This document shows, piece by piece, positions 1-8,720 of a DNA stretch of 46,395 bases (positions are counted from its first letter, which is position 1; each line of letters starts with the position of its first letter). The stretch is from NCBI RefSeq assembly GCF_000469345.1, contig NZ_KI271108.1:57303-103697 (forward strand). Reading direction: 5' to 3'. The notes beneath the pieces are model-generated. The model saw only the letters and a program-made list of their open reading frames with translations. It did not search any database and had not been told where the DNA came from. The position numbers and the translations under genes are program-made. The DNA is from Eubacterium ramulus ATCC 29099. GTDB lineage: Bacteria; Bacillota; Clostridia; Lachnospirales; Lachnospiraceae.

Positions 1-942
1 AACGGAGCAGTAGATTTTGGCTGTACCGGCGTGGTAGACAGTGAATATGGCTGGTGGTATGTGCGGAATGGTCAGGTGGACTATTCGTATACCGGAATTG
101 CACCGAATGAGTATGGCTGGTGGAGAATCGTCAACGGTCAGGTTGATTTCAACTGTAACAGTGTTGAGTGCAATGATGCAGGCTGGTTCTGCATCCGTGG
201 TGGCAAAGTAGACTTTGATTTTAACGGAATCGCAGCTAACAGTTCAGGAAACTGGTGTATCTGGGGCGGCAAGGTCAACTTTGGCTACGACGGTGGCGTG
301 AAATATCTGGGAAGTACTTATCTCGTTCTGGATGGAGAGGCTTTCTGTATAGATGAACAGATTGGAAAAGGCAGTGTGGGATTTCTGGAACTGATCAATC
401 CGACGATTAGCGGCCTGTTTAACTGTGGTTATGCTTATGATCAGTATACGGTCATAGGAGCAGCAGATGATGCGACATCTCTGGAGAATATGAGACAGGC
501 GCTTTACGGAATCTTAGAGTGCAATGAGCTGAGAAAGGCTCATGGTCTTCAGGAACTAAAAATATCAAATAGCCTGATGGCAATTGCAGAGTATGATACC
601 AATGCATCTGCATATGCGATGGATCATATCGGAGTCTTTAACGTTGGAGAGAACCTTGCATGGGGACCTTCCTTCTGGGATCCGTTTGACGGATGGTATA
701 CACAGGAAAAAGCGGACTTCGATCAGGGCAATTATGCGAATGTAGGACATTATCTGAATATTATTGATGACAGTTATACGATTACCGGATTTGCCGTAAA
801 TCAGAAAAGTGCATATGGTAACACATATGGTCAGGTATTTTCTGGTATGGAATATGAGGGTGACAGCTTCAGCGTAGATGATTATTGTGGATTTTTTATG
901 CTTTATTACAATGCAGTTTATAACCCGGTAGTACTTGGTTAA
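1..942 (+). CDS. Surface protein C-terminus: tryptophan-rich repeats plus CAP domain (5' truncated)
   Basis: The reading frame is open from base 1, so the true start lies upstream of the window. The visible N-terminal part has about four tandem repeats of roughly 22 residues built on a GWW-V-NGQVDF-Y-G pattern (bases 1 to about 290), like the aromatic wall-binding-type repeats of clostridial surface proteins. After a short linker, residues from about base 490 to 930 form a CAP/SCP-like domain. It shows an ALYGILECNELR helix, the GENLAWG motif, a W-Y-T-Q-E segment and GHYLNI followed by TGFA, the usual order in this family. CAP proteins are extracellular; their bacterial roles are mostly unknown. 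No membrane anchor follows the CAP domain, so attachment would come from the repeats. A hairpin terminator follows at 1010-1055. The domain call is confident, the function is not. Confidence 0.85.
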   Translation, partial: NGAVDFGCTGVVDSEYGWWYVRNGQVDYSYTGIAPNEYGWWRIVNGQVDFNCNSVECNDAGWFCIRGGKVDFDFNGIAANSSGNWCIWGGKVNFGYDGGVKYLGSTYLVLDGEAFCIDEQIGKGSVGFLELINPTISGLFNCGYAYDQYTVIGAADDATSLENMRQALYGILECNELRKAHGLQELKISNSLMAIAEYDTNASAYAMDHIGVFNVGENLAWGPSFWDPFDGWYTQEKADFDQGNYANVGHYLNIIDDSYTITGFAVNQKSAYGNTYGQVFSGMEYEGDSFSVDDYCGFFMLYYNAVYNPVVLG

Positions 943-949
943 TCAGTCT

Positions 950-974
950 GTGATTCTGAGAACAATACATGCAG
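950..974 (+). repeat. Possible decayed fragment of the 75-nt dispersed repeat
   Basis: The first 13 bases (GTGATTCTGAGAA) are identical to the copy at 30237-30311, and the next dozen are partly similar before the match is lost. It sits between a stop codon and a terminator, as the 30237 copy does. The match is short and could be chance. Confidence 0.25.
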
Positions 975-1009
975 CAGACAGTATAGAACAGATCTTACAT
1001 AGACAGTAG

Positions 1010-1055
1010 AAAGGGCAGCCTTTTGTATCAGTATGATACGTGAAGGCTGCCCTTT
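1010..1055 (+). terminator. Hairpin terminator after the CAP protein
   Basis: A perfect 13-bp stem (1010-1022 with 1043-1055, AAAGGGCAGCCTT) encloses a loop that can fold further (GTATCA with TGATAC). The downstream tract is T-rich but not a long T run. Confidence 0.75.
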
Positions 1056-1090
1056 ACAAGTCATTTTATAAAAAGTTTACGATTGCAGAA

Positions 1091-1119
1091 TGTAAATCAT
1101 CGAATATCCGTGTTATAAT
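1091..1119 (+). promoter_or_regulatory. Promoter candidate for the first two-component system
   Basis: There is a perfect -10 TATAAT at 1114-1119 with an upstream TG (extended -10). The -35 candidate TGTAAA at 1091-1096 is weak but spaced by 17 nt. Confidence 0.5.
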
Positions 1120-1203
1120 GAAAAAAGTAATGAGCAGTGCTATATGAATGAAAATAGAGTACGTAATAGATATTCATGAAAGACTGCAGAGGTGGAGAAT
1201 ACG

Positions 1204-2709
1204 ATGAAACTGAAAACACGTTTGATGGTTGCATTTTGCATTATTATCATTTTGCCGATCGCATTGGCCGGAGCGGCAATTCTCGGATTATACCGGATAC
1301 AGACAAAGGCGATTCAGAAAAATTATGGTCTGGAGGCATCGGATACCCAGGGGGTATTGTCGAATTCCCTGCAGCTGATGAGCCGCTATACGAAAACGGA
1401 ATATGATGAGATCTGCAAACAGGCAAAAGCAGATCCGGAAAAACTGGAATCTGTCAGTTATCTGTCAGAAGTTAATACAAAACTGCAGGAGAAGAGCTCT
1501 TATCTGATTTTTTGCAAGAACGGAATTCTGGTTTACAATGGATATCATGGAGATTCAAGCATCAGTGACGAGCAGTGGGAAGAACAGCTCCCTTCCTATG
1601 GCGAGGGTGACAGCAGCACAGGTGCGGCATATTATGTGGACAATGATGCGCAGTCGCTGCTAAAACAGGTTGACTTTGAAAGCAGCAGGGGAGATCAATG
1701 CAGTGTCTATATCATTACATCATCAGAGAGTATACAGCCGGAGATTAAGAAACTGATGATAGACATTGGTTTGTCGGTACTTCTGATCCTTGCATTGACT
1801 GCCGGGGTGATGACAATCTGGATTTATCGGGGAACGATGGTTCCGATTAAAAAGCTTCAGGTTGCCACAAAAAATATCAAAGAAGGAAATCTGGATTTTA
1901 CCATTGATTATGATGAACCGGATGAGATGGGAGATCTGTGCCGGAATTTTGAGGATATGCGTAAGCGGCTGAAGGAATCGACGGAAGAGAAGATGGCAGC
2001 TGAGAAGGAAAACCGTGCATTGATCAGTAATATCGCCCATGACCTGAAGACTCCGATCACAGCGGTGAAAGGATATTCCGAAGGTATTCTGGATGGTGTG
2101 GCAGATACACCGGAGAAACAGGAGCGTTACATCCGCACGATTTATAATAAAGCAAATGAGATGGATCGTCTGTTGAACGAACTGACGCTGTATTCGAAAA
2201 TTGATACAAACCGTATCCCATACAATTTCAAGAAGATCAATGTGTCAGATTATTTCAATGACTGTATCGAGGAAATTGGCCTGGATCTGGAGACCAGGGG
2301 TATTGGTCTGACTTATTTTAATTATGCGGATGAGAATATTGTGATCATTGCAGATCCGGAGCAGCTGATGCGTGTGGTTAACAACATCGTGACAAATGCG
2401 ATCAAATATATGGACAAGCAGAAGGGACAGATCAATGTCCGGATCAAAGATGTAGGTGATTTTATCCAGGTTGAAATCGAGGATAATGGAAAAGGCATTT
2501 CAGCCCGTGATCTGCCGTATATTTTTGACCGTTTTTACCGGACGGATTCTTCGAGAAATTCTTCCACCGGAGGCAGCGGTATCGGTCTGTCTATCGTAAA
2601 GAAGATTATTGAGGACCACGGTGGAAAAATCTGGGCGACAAGTAAAGAAAAGACAGGTACAACTATGTACTTTGTCATTCGAAAATATCAGGAGGTACCA
2701 AATGAGTAA
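1204..2709 (+). CDS. Membrane sensor histidine kinase
   Basis: This is a sensor kinase that should autophosphorylate on His and pass phosphate to the regulator encoded next. The protein (501 aa) has a TM segment near residues 8-28, an extracellular sensor of about 150 residues, a second TM near 184-206, then HAMP. The H-box (NIAHDLKTP, phospho-acceptor about H279), N-box (NNIVTNAIKY), G1 (DNGKGIS), F (FDRFYRTD) and G2 (GGSGIGLSIVKK) motifs are all intact. ATG at 1204 is preferred over the in-frame GTG at 1192 because GAGGTGG sits about 7 nt upstream of the ATG and the GTG lies inside it. The stop overlaps the regulator start by 8 nt, so the two are translationally coupled. The signal sensed is unknown. 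Confidence 0.92.
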   Translation: MKLKTRLMVAFCIIIILPIALAGAAILGLYRIQTKAIQKNYGLEASDTQGVLSNSLQLMSRYTKTEYDEICKQAKADPEKLESVSYLSEVNTKLQEKSSYLIFCKNGILVYNGYHGDSSISDEQWEEQLPSYGEGDSSTGAAYYVDNDAQSLLKQVDFESSRGDQCSVYIITSSESIQPEIKKLMIDIGLSVLLILALTAGVMTIWIYRGTMVPIKKLQVATKNIKEGNLDFTIDYDEPDEMGDLCRNFEDMRKRLKESTEEKMAAEKENRALISNIAHDLKTPITAVKGYSEGILDGVADTPEKQERYIRTIYNKANEMDRLLNELTLYSKIDTNRIPYNFKKINVSDYFNDCIEEIGLDLETRGIGLTYFNYADENIVIIADPEQLMRVVNNIVTNAIKYMDKQKGQINVRIKDVGDFIQVEIEDNGKGISARDLPYIFDRFYRTDSSRNSSTGGSGIGLSIVKKIIEDHGGKIWATSKEKTGTTMYFVIRKYQEVPNE

Positions 2710-3391
2710 GATTTTAATAGTAGAAGATGAAGAGGCAATCGCAGATCTGGAGAAAGATTATCTGGAGCTGAGCGGCTTTGATGTGGAGATAGAGAATGAC
2801 GGAACCAGCGGTATGGAGCGGGCGCTGAACGAAGATTTTGATATGTTTATCCTGGATCTCATGCTGCCGGGGACAGACGGATTTGAAATCTGTCGAAAAA
2901 TACGTGAGAAAAAAAACACACCGGTGCTGATGGTTTCTGCGAAAAAAGATGATATTGATAAAATCCGCGGACTCGGACTTGGTGCGGATGATTATATCAC
3001 AAAGCCATTTTCACCGAGTGAACTGGTTGCCCGGGTAAAAGCACATCTGGCACGGTATGAACGCCTGATCGGCAGTACGGCACAGAAAAATGATATCATT
3101 GAGATCCGTGGCATCCGTATTGATAAAACTGCCCGTCGTGTATGGGTCAACGAAGAAGAAAAACAGTTTACTACGAAAGAGTTTGACCTGCTGACATTTC
3201 TGGCAGAGAATCCGAACCATGTATTTACCAAAGATGAACTGTTTTCCAAAATCTGGGATATGGAATCCATCGGTGATATTGCAACCGTTACTGTCCATAT
3301 CAAGAAGATCCGTGAAAAAATTGAGTTCAACACTGCAAAACCACAGTATATTGAGACAATCTGGGGTGTTGGATACAGATTCAAATTGTAA
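2702..3391 (+). CDS. OmpR/PhoB-type response regulator
   Basis: This is a DNA-binding regulator partnered with the kinase just upstream. The receiver domain (residues 1-120) has the acidic pair in VEDEE, phospho-acceptor D52 in ILDLMLPG, and a conserved Lys in ITKPFSP. The C-terminal winged helix (about 130-229) ends with the typical VWGVGYRF-like motif (IWGVGYRFKL). ATG at 2702 has AGGAGG at 2690-2695. The open frame extends further upstream, but that part is antiparallel or out-of-frame to the kinase and has no SD. It overlaps the kinase gene by 8 nt. Targets are not inferable from the sequence. Confidence 0.93.
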   Translation: MSKILIVEDEEAIADLEKDYLELSGFDVEIENDGTSGMERALNEDFDMFILDLMLPGTDGFEICRKIREKKNTPVLMVSAKKDDIDKIRGLGLGADDYITKPFSPSELVARVKAHLARYERLIGSTAQKNDIIEIRGIRIDKTARRVWVNEEEKQFTTKEFDLLTFLAENPNHVFTKDELFSKIWDMESIGDIATVTVHIKKIREKIEFNTAKPQYIETIWGVGYRFKL

Positions 3392-3484
3392 AGAATAATG
3401 TATATTGGGACGGACAGATTTACAAAAACAGGGGTAGATACTGTCCGTTCTGTTTATCAGAAAAAAGATAGGAATACATGGAAG

Positions 3485-4162
3485 ATGAGAGTAAAACAAC
3501 CGGAAATTATTTTTGAGGATGACGCAGTCATTGTCTGCCGCAAGGAGGCCGGTGTGGCGGTTCAGACTGCCCGGGCCGGACAGGCAGATATGGTGAGTCT
3601 GCTGAAGAATTATCGGGCGAAAAAGAAAGAGGAGCCTTATATCGGTCTGATCCACCGTCTGGACCAGCCGGTGGAAGGTGTGATGGTGTTTGCCAAGACA
3701 AAGCAGGCTGCAGCGAAGCTGTCAGGTCAGGTGAGCAGCCGAAGTATGGAAAAAGAATATCTGGCAGTGACAGAAGGCATTCCGCAGCCGTCAGAAGGAG
3801 AACTCTGTGACTGGCTGCTGCGGAACGGACGTACAAACACTTCACAGGTGGTAGAGCCGGGGACACCACAGGCAAAGGACGCAAAATTGCGTTATCAGGT
3901 GGAGCAGACGGATGAGGAGCAGCAGAAAGCGCTGGTGCATATCTGGCTTCACACCGGGCGGCATCATCAGATCCGGGTACAGTTTGCACATGCGGGATAT
4001 CCGTTGATGGGCGATACAAAATACGGAAGAGAAGCAGTTGCTGGCAGATACTGTCCGGTGGCGCTGTGTTCCTGCCGGATTGCTTTTATACATCCGGTGA
4101 CGGGAAAAGAGATGGAATTTACGATCCGGCCCAAGGGAAACGTGTTTACGCAGATGGCGTGA
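3485..4162 (+). CDS. RluA-family RNA pseudouridine synthase
   Basis: The product is predicted to convert uridine to pseudouridine in rRNA or tRNA. The catalytic motif IHRLDQPVEG is present (Asp of HRLD), as are HTGRHHQIRVQFAHAG and LMGDTKYG, diagnostic for the RluA/RsuA superfamily. Length is 225 aa from ATG 3485. An earlier in-frame ATG at 3398 would add 29 residues with no family resemblance; neither start has a strong SD (AGGA at 3470-3473 is 11 nt from 3485). There is no S4 domain, so it is a compact member. It follows the two-component system on the same strand after about 90 nt and may be cotranscribed. The exact target uridine cannot be told. Confidence 0.85.
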   Translation: MRVKQPEIIFEDDAVIVCRKEAGVAVQTARAGQADMVSLLKNYRAKKKEEPYIGLIHRLDQPVEGVMVFAKTKQAAAKLSGQVSSRSMEKEYLAVTEGIPQPSEGELCDWLLRNGRTNTSQVVEPGTPQAKDAKLRYQVEQTDEEQQKALVHIWLHTGRHHQIRVQFAHAGYPLMGDTKYGREAVAGRYCPVALCSCRIAFIHPVTGKEMEFTIRPKGNVFTQMA

Positions 4163-4190
4163 AAAGTAATATGAAATATGGTCGTAAGAC

Positions 4191-4220
4191 TTGCATTTTA
4201 CCAGTGCTTTATTGTATGAT
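4191..4220 (+). promoter_or_regulatory. Promoter for the moaA-linked gene
   Basis: TTGCAT (4191-4196) and TATGAT (4215-4220) are separated by 18 nt, 48 nt before the start codon. Confidence 0.6.
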
Positions 4221-4267
4221 AAAAAATACAAAACATGTAAAGAATATGTGTCATAGGGGTATGAAAA

Positions 4268-5704
4268 ATGGAGATCAAAAGTGTTACGATTTTACAGGAG
4301 ACAGATCAGGCAGGCTTATTTATCAGCGGAAGTGCAGCCGGACGGAATGTGTTGTATACCTGCGAGGAACTGGAGCGACAGGAAAAAAATAAGTGCTGCC
4401 GTTTTTCTGTTTATGATAATCATGAAGATGCGGAAAGCAAGGATATTGAGGAAGGGCGTGGTTTCCCGCTGCAGAACTATCTGGATGCTGCATGTGTGAC
4501 AGATACCGAGGAAATTCGTCTGAAAAGTGTAGATGGGTTCGAATCAATCGTGACAGAACTGAAGTCAAAAAGGTATTATTTCCCGAAACTGAGAGAGGGG
4601 ATGTCAGAGGGACGGGAGCCACGTGAGGCTTTTATTTCTTTCTATAAAAACGGTATACCAGTGAAATACTATCCGCATCCCACAATTATGTTTGGACAGC
4701 AGGGACTGGATGACAAAAACAAAGACTATTTTTCGAAAGGAATCCGTATGCTGGTGGCAGGAAGTCAGGAGCAGGGATTCTGGGTGCGTGGAACCGGACT
4801 GCGTTGTAACCGCTATTTTTCACTGGGCAGTTTTTTTGAATTAAATAGAGCGGAGGCAGGGACCATATACTGGATGGAATTGAAGTATGCAGACGGAACT
4901 CATCAAAAGGCTCCGGCAATCCGGCTGACGCGATCCTTCTGGGAGGAGCAGGCAGAGTGTGCGCCGGAATATATGGATCAGCTGCGTGCAGTGGATCATG
5001 CGGGAGAAACCATCGGAAACGTAACGGATGCGATATGGCTGTTTTTGCTGGATGAAACATATAAAAGGATCGGATATTATGATGGAACTACGGTTTCAGA
5101 AGATTTTGCAGGTATCGTGGCTGGCGAATTGGAGCCGATAGTTTCCCGGTGTGAAAAACGTGTGCCGCAGACAACGGTAAAGGATAGTGATTTTTACATC
5201 CGGATCCGACGACAGGGTCAGGAACTGGCAACCTGGTATTACAGCTTTACAGAACTCCAATCTGCATACGGTGATGTTGCATCTGAGGAAGAATATTGTT
5301 ATTATAATCATAATATGAACAACGGCCGGGGCGGACAGCGCAAGGTAACGGCACATGGATGGCTGTTATTGAACCTGCTGGAGTTTTTGCCGCAGATTCC
5401 GGACCGTGAGGAGATTGAAAACGGATCGGTGTTGTTTCAGATTTTTACCAATGACAATTACAAGGAAAAAATTGTGCTTTCAGCGGACGAACTTTCGGCG
5501 TATCGTTTTATCCTGGCTTATGAACAGGATCAGCGGACGCAGACAGGAGCGGAACCTGGTGATACCAGTCTGTGGGAGGATGCAGAAAGACGGTTTGTAC
5601 CAATCAGGGGTACAACGCCATTCCGTGTGTACTGTGGAAAAGAAAGTGCAAATCCTTCTGTATATAAGAACGTGGCTGGGATGCAGGTGGAACTGTTGTT
5701 CTGA
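4268..5704 (+). CDS. Soluble protein with two sulfite-oxidase-like (molybdopterin-fold) segments
   Basis: This 478-aa protein has no signal peptide or TM segment. Two regions look alike. Residues about 28-155 run CEELERQ...RGFPLQNYLDAA...KSVDGFESIVTEL..KRYYFP...IMFGQQ. Residues about 305-478 run YSFTELQSA...YYNHNMN...AHGWLLLNLLEFLP...FRVYCGKESAN..YKNVAG. This order (short-residue helix, 'Y-N' strand, G-x-L-L-x-LL, 'RYYFP', 'FGQ', 'YKNVAG') resembles the sulfite-oxidase-like domains of clostridial and actinobacterial surface proteins; that is an inference from memory. The moaA gene follows after 53 nt, which fits a molybdopterin link. No cysteine equivalent to the Mo ligand of sulfite oxidase can be assigned. 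Function is otherwise unknown. Confidence 0.6.
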   Translation: MEIKSVTILQETDQAGLFISGSAAGRNVLYTCEELERQEKNKCCRFSVYDNHEDAESKDIEEGRGFPLQNYLDAACVTDTEEIRLKSVDGFESIVTELKSKRYYFPKLREGMSEGREPREAFISFYKNGIPVKYYPHPTIMFGQQGLDDKNKDYFSKGIRMLVAGSQEQGFWVRGTGLRCNRYFSLGSFFELNRAEAGTIYWMELKYADGTHQKAPAIRLTRSFWEEQAECAPEYMDQLRAVDHAGETIGNVTDAIWLFLLDETYKRIGYYDGTTVSEDFAGIVAGELEPIVSRCEKRVPQTTVKDSDFYIRIRRQGQELATWYYSFTELQSAYGDVASEEEYCYYNHNMNNGRGGQRKVTAHGWLLLNLLEFLPQIPDREEIENGSVLFQIFTNDNYKEKIVLSADELSAYRFILAYEQDQRTQTGAEPGDTSLWEDAERRFVPIRGTTPFRVYCGKESANPSVYKNVAGMQVELLF

Positions 5705-5757
5705 ACGCAGGACAACTGATGACTGAAGATATGGATTCAGTGGAAAGGAGAGGATGT

Positions 5758-6753
5758 ATGATTACGGATCATTACAATAGAAATATTGACTATATCAGAA
5801 TATCCATTACGGACCGCTGTAATCTGAGATGCAGATATTGCATGCCGGAGGATATTTCATTTGTCGGACACGACAAGATTTTACGTTACGAGGAAATTAC
5901 ACGGATTGTGCAGATTCTGGCGCAGCGGGGGATTACAAAGGTAAAGATTACCGGTGGGGAGCCGTTGGTGCGGCACGAATGCACGGATCTGATTCGTGAG
6001 ATTAAGGAAATACCGGGCATTGAGATGGTGACGCTGACAACCAATGGGATTTTACTGCAGTCCATGCTGCCGAAGCTTCTGGAAGCAGGCGTGGATGCGG
6101 TGAATGTCAGTCTGGACACATTTCAGAGGGCACGGTATGAGCATCTGACCGGAAAAGATGCTTGTGAGATGGTGCTTGCCGGAATTCAGGATGCATACAA
6201 AAGCGGAATTCCGTTAAAACTAAACTGTGTTCCAATCGAAGGGGAAAATACGGATGAATTGTCAGAATTCTTTTCCTGGGCGAAGAGGAAACAGATTGCA
6301 GTACGTTTTATTGAGATGATGCCTATCGGATATGGAAAGACCTATAAATCAGTTCCGTCGGATGAGATTCTGCGGCAATTTTTTGAAGCATATCCGGATG
6401 CCTATCGTCTGGAAAAATCGCTGGGAAATGGTCCGGCTGTATATTACAGTGCACCTGGTTTTGCAGGGGAAATCGGTGTGATCGGAGCAATTCATGAGAA
6501 ATTTTGCAATACATGCAATCGAATCCGGCTGACATCAGAAGGATTTTTGAAATTGTGCCTGTATTCCGGGGAAGGACTGGACCTGAGAGCTATGCTGCGG
6601 GGTGGTTGTTCCGATGAGGAGATTGCGGAGGCTGTTACAAAGGTGATTGAGCGAAAACCAAAGGAACATCATTTTACAGAAGATGGACTGCATTTGCCGG
6701 GAATCGGACCGGCAGATGCGGATACCCGGAAGATGTCACAGATCGGAGGGTAA
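5758..6753 (+). CDS. moaA: GTP 3',8-cyclase MoaA (molybdenum cofactor biosynthesis)
   Basis: This radical-SAM enzyme makes the cyclic intermediate converted to precursor Z (cPMP), the first step of molybdopterin synthesis. The N-terminal cluster motif is C21-x3-C25-x2-C28 (RCNLRCRYC). The C-terminal second cluster is FCNTCNR with a third Cys 13 residues later (LKLCLY). The protein ends in the conserved Gly-Gly tail (MSQIGG) needed for catalysis. Length is 331 aa, normal for MoaA. ATG 5758 has AAAGGAG 7 nt upstream; the earlier in-frame ATG at 5719 is not supported by a good SD. The other cofactor genes (moaC, moeA, mog, modABC) are not in this window. It is probably cotranscribed with the preceding gene. 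Confidence 0.95.
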   Translation: MITDHYNRNIDYIRISITDRCNLRCRYCMPEDISFVGHDKILRYEEITRIVQILAQRGITKVKITGGEPLVRHECTDLIREIKEIPGIEMVTLTTNGILLQSMLPKLLEAGVDAVNVSLDTFQRARYEHLTGKDACEMVLAGIQDAYKSGIPLKLNCVPIEGENTDELSEFFSWAKRKQIAVRFIEMMPIGYGKTYKSVPSDEILRQFFEAYPDAYRLEKSLGNGPAVYYSAPGFAGEIGVIGAIHEKFCNTCNRIRLTSEGFLKLCLYSGEGLDLRAMLRGGCSDEEIAEAVTKVIERKPKEHHFTEDGLHLPGIGPADADTRKMSQIGG

Positions 6754-6760
6754 ATAATCA

Positions 6761-6789
6761 TTGCATATTTTACAGAAACGTATTATACT
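6761..6789 (+). promoter_or_regulatory. Promoter for the DUF1858 gene
   Basis: TTGCAT (6761-6766), a 17-nt spacer and TATACT (6784-6789) lie 33 nt before the start codon, so the small gene is likely also transcribed on its own. Confidence 0.75.
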
Positions 6790-6821
6790 ACGCTTAGTAA
6801 AAAATAAGGAGGTACAATAGA

Positions 6822-7028
6822 ATGGCACAGATTACCAAAGACACCATGATCGGTGAATTATTACGTGATCAGGAGCATATCGACAGCATTGCAGAAGTAT
6901 TATTCGGTATTGGTATGCATTGCCTGGGCTGCCCGTCTTCCCAGATGGAGACAATCGAGCAGGCTGCTATGGTGCATGGCATTGAGCCGCAGGAATTAGT
7001 AGACCGCCTCAATGATGTTGTAGCATAA
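6822..7028 (+). CDS. DUF1858-family small protein
   Basis: A 68-aa protein with the DUF1858 signature: an N-terminal ITKDTMIGELL segment, then GIGMHCLGCPSSQ with the CxxC pair, then a helix ending in LVDRLNDVVA. Related domains occur at the N-terminus of ScdA/RIC iron-cluster repair proteins and beside hybrid-cluster proteins, and are thought to have redox or iron-sulfur roles. The exact function is unknown. AGGAGG lies about 9 nt before ATG 6822. It has its own promoter and a terminator at 7060-7090, so it forms a monocistronic unit after moaA. Confidence 0.88.
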   Translation: MAQITKDTMIGELLRDQEHIDSIAEVLFGIGMHCLGCPSSQMETIEQAAMVHGIEPQELVDRLNDVVA

Positions 7029-7059
7029 GGCTGCGTTCGGCTTGAAATAATTTAAAAAA

Positions 7060-7090
7060 AAGAATGGTTCTGATAAGAGCCATTCTTTTT
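7060..7090. terminator. Bidirectional terminator between DUF1858 gene and mecA
   Basis: A 12-bp stem (7060-7071 with 7076-7087, one G-T pair) has a GATA loop. It is flanked by an A run upstream and TTTTT downstream, so it works for both convergent genes. Confidence 0.85.
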
Positions 7091-7148
7091 GTTTGTATAC
7101 AGAAAATTGCTGTCAATTTCCTGTAGGTCCTGTCGATTTACAATATTA

Positions 7149-7919
7149 TCAAGTAATCTTGCCAAGCTGCTGTAAAGCATTTCCACGGATGATCTTCTGG
7201 AAATGTTCCTCATAAAAAGCTTGAAGTCCTGCCGTATATTTCTGTGGTTTCAGATAGGAACAGATCAGGTTGATTACACGGTTAAACTCAGAAATCGTAT
7301 GCTGACTCTGATGTACGATCAGATGATAGGTGTGTTCCTGAGGATCTTTGTATAATGTATTTTTGCCCTGATAAAAACCATGCAGTGCCTCAGCAGCCAG
7401 AATAATGGCATCGAGATCAGCACAGGTGAACATGCGGATCAGATTGGATGGCAGTTCTCTGTCTGTTTCTGTCGTTTCTTTTTCTTCTGTTTTGGAAGCA
7501 TTCTGTTCCTGTCTCAGACGCTGCAGAAGCTGCAGAAACTGCGTTGCAGTGTCATCAACATCGGATGTATCAATGGAATCGGCATCCAGATCAAGCGGAA
7601 GACCGTCATCTGATTCATCTTCCTCGGTCTCAAATTGCGTAAAGTTTGAGAATCGTGTATCCAATTCATCCGGAGATTCTACTTTTGTGATGATGACAAC
7701 AATTTTTTCAGAGGAAAGCGGAATGGCTTCTACCATTAATGGAATATCCTCTGCCTCAAATCCAAAATCCATGGCAGCCTGCTGCATCATATCCCGGAAT
7801 AAAGCGCGGGTCTTTTCTGAGCCATAGGCGAGTTCACTTAATTTTATATTGCGTGTAGCCAGATCTTCGCTGGTAAGTGTGCAGCGAATCTGATGATCGT
7901 TCATTTTTTCAATTTTCAT
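7149..7919 (-). CDS. mecA: Adaptor protein MecA
   Basis: MecA delivers substrates to the ClpC/ClpP protease in Firmicutes. The N-terminal domain (MKIEKMNDHQIRCTLTSEDL) is typical. The middle is an acidic linker (residues about 95-150, EDESDDG, EEKETTET). The C-terminal half contains the compact FTCADLDAIILAAE domain that binds ClpC. Length is 256 aa, within the family range. The start ATG at 7919 is preceded by AAGGAAGTG on the minus strand, and a good promoter lies at 7948-7976. It is monocistronic and convergent with the DUF1858 gene. The substrates in this organism are unknown. Confidence 0.93.
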   Translation of the reverse strand: MKIEKMNDHQIRCTLTSEDLATRNIKLSELAYGSEKTRALFRDMMQQAAMDFGFEAEDIPLMVEAIPLSSEKIVVIITKVESPDELDTRFSNFTQFETEEDESDDGLPLDLDADSIDTSDVDDTATQFLQLLQRLRQEQNASKTEEKETTETDRELPSNLIRMFTCADLDAIILAAEALHGFYQGKNTLYKDPQEHTYHLIVHQSQHTISEFNRVINLICSYLKPQKYTAGLQAFYEEHFQKIIRGNALQQLGKIT

Positions 7920-7947
7920 GCTATCACTTCCTTTTACCTGTTAGAAA

Positions 7948-7976
7948 AGTATATATAATCTTGTGTTTTTCGTCAA
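7948..7976 (-). promoter_or_regulatory. mecA promoter
   Basis: Read on the minus strand: TTGACG (7976-7971), 17-nt spacer, TATACT (7953-7948), about 29 nt before the start codon. Confidence 0.75.
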
Positions 7977-8537
7977 GCATCCATTCATAAACAATCTATG
8001 AAATTACTGCCAGATTTATCTTGGTTCAAGAAGGCAAATGTTTACGCTGCTACGTTTGCTCATAAAAAAAGGTGCTCCCTTCATCATAATGTATCCAAAG
8101 ATATAAAAATATATAAAAACGACGAAAACAGTTGAATTTTTGATATACATGTGGTATATATATTACATGAGTTATCCGTGTATACGGACAGAGAGACCAC
8201 ATAGTGCAGCAGATTTTCTTAAAGTCCATGCATCGTACAATTCTGTACATTAAAAGATGCAGCTGCTGCAGAGGGATTTTCCCGTTGATCGATCTAAGGT
8301 GATACACCTTTCTAAGTTTTTCCAGAATTTGTGTAGAAAATAGTTTGAGAGGCAGATTTTTGCTGTTTTTGTTATGGGCAGATTACAGGCAGGAATATCA
8401 TAGTTTTCGTTGGATTATCTGACCATACAGCCTGATATCTGCAGGAAAAAAACGCTGTCTGTATCGGAGGACTCTTTCAGAACAGTTTTTGTTAGTATAT
8501 GTGAAAATCACAGAACTGACAATCGAGGAAAGGGGGA
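7977..8537. other. Gene-poor AT-rich stretch with small hairpins
   Basis: I see no convincing gene here. The minus-strand frame at 8050-8307 would need a GTG start without an SD and resembles no family. Visible structures are weak: an imperfect hairpin at about 8034-8059 (GCAAATGT with ACGTTTGC), a short inverted repeat at 8175-8188, and AAGGTG-ATA-CACCTT at 8296-8310. It may be decayed sequence. Confidence 0.5.
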
Positions 8538-8720
8538 ATGTACGGCACTGAGCTGCATGCAGAGCAAAAGCCGGTGGAAGAAAAAATCCTGCAGGTTTTG
8601 CAGGTACTAAAAAATACGGAGGTAAAAGGAAAGATAAAGACGAAGACAGTATCAGAGCCGGTGGCGTTCCAGGGGCAGGACAGTGCATTCACACACAGCA
8701 AGACCGGTAAAATCAAGTGA
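8538..8720 (+). CDS. Possible small protein, unknown
   Basis: A 60-aa frame rich in Lys/Glu. ATG 8538 has AGGAA about 7 nt upstream (purine-rich 8525-8536). No family, TM or signal peptide is seen. The gene at 8786 follows after 65 nt on the same strand. Coding status is uncertain. Confidence 0.3.
   Translation: MYGTELHAEQKPVEEKILQVLQVLKNTEVKGKIKTKTVSEPVAFQGQDSAFTHSKTGKIK

Noticed and set aside
3011-4231. Several long minus-strand frames under the regulator and pseudouridine synthase genes
   Set aside because: They are antisense to well-supported genes and lack ribosome sites and family motifs; the same holds for the other long antisense frames across the window.
5705-5757. Molybdenum-cofactor riboswitch before moaA
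   Set aside because: The gap is only 53 nt and shows no Moco-type fold; no such leader precedes 4268 either.
8050-8307. Minus-strand frame of 85 codons
   Set aside because: It needs a GTG start without an SD, the composition is unlike neighbours, and no motif is seen.
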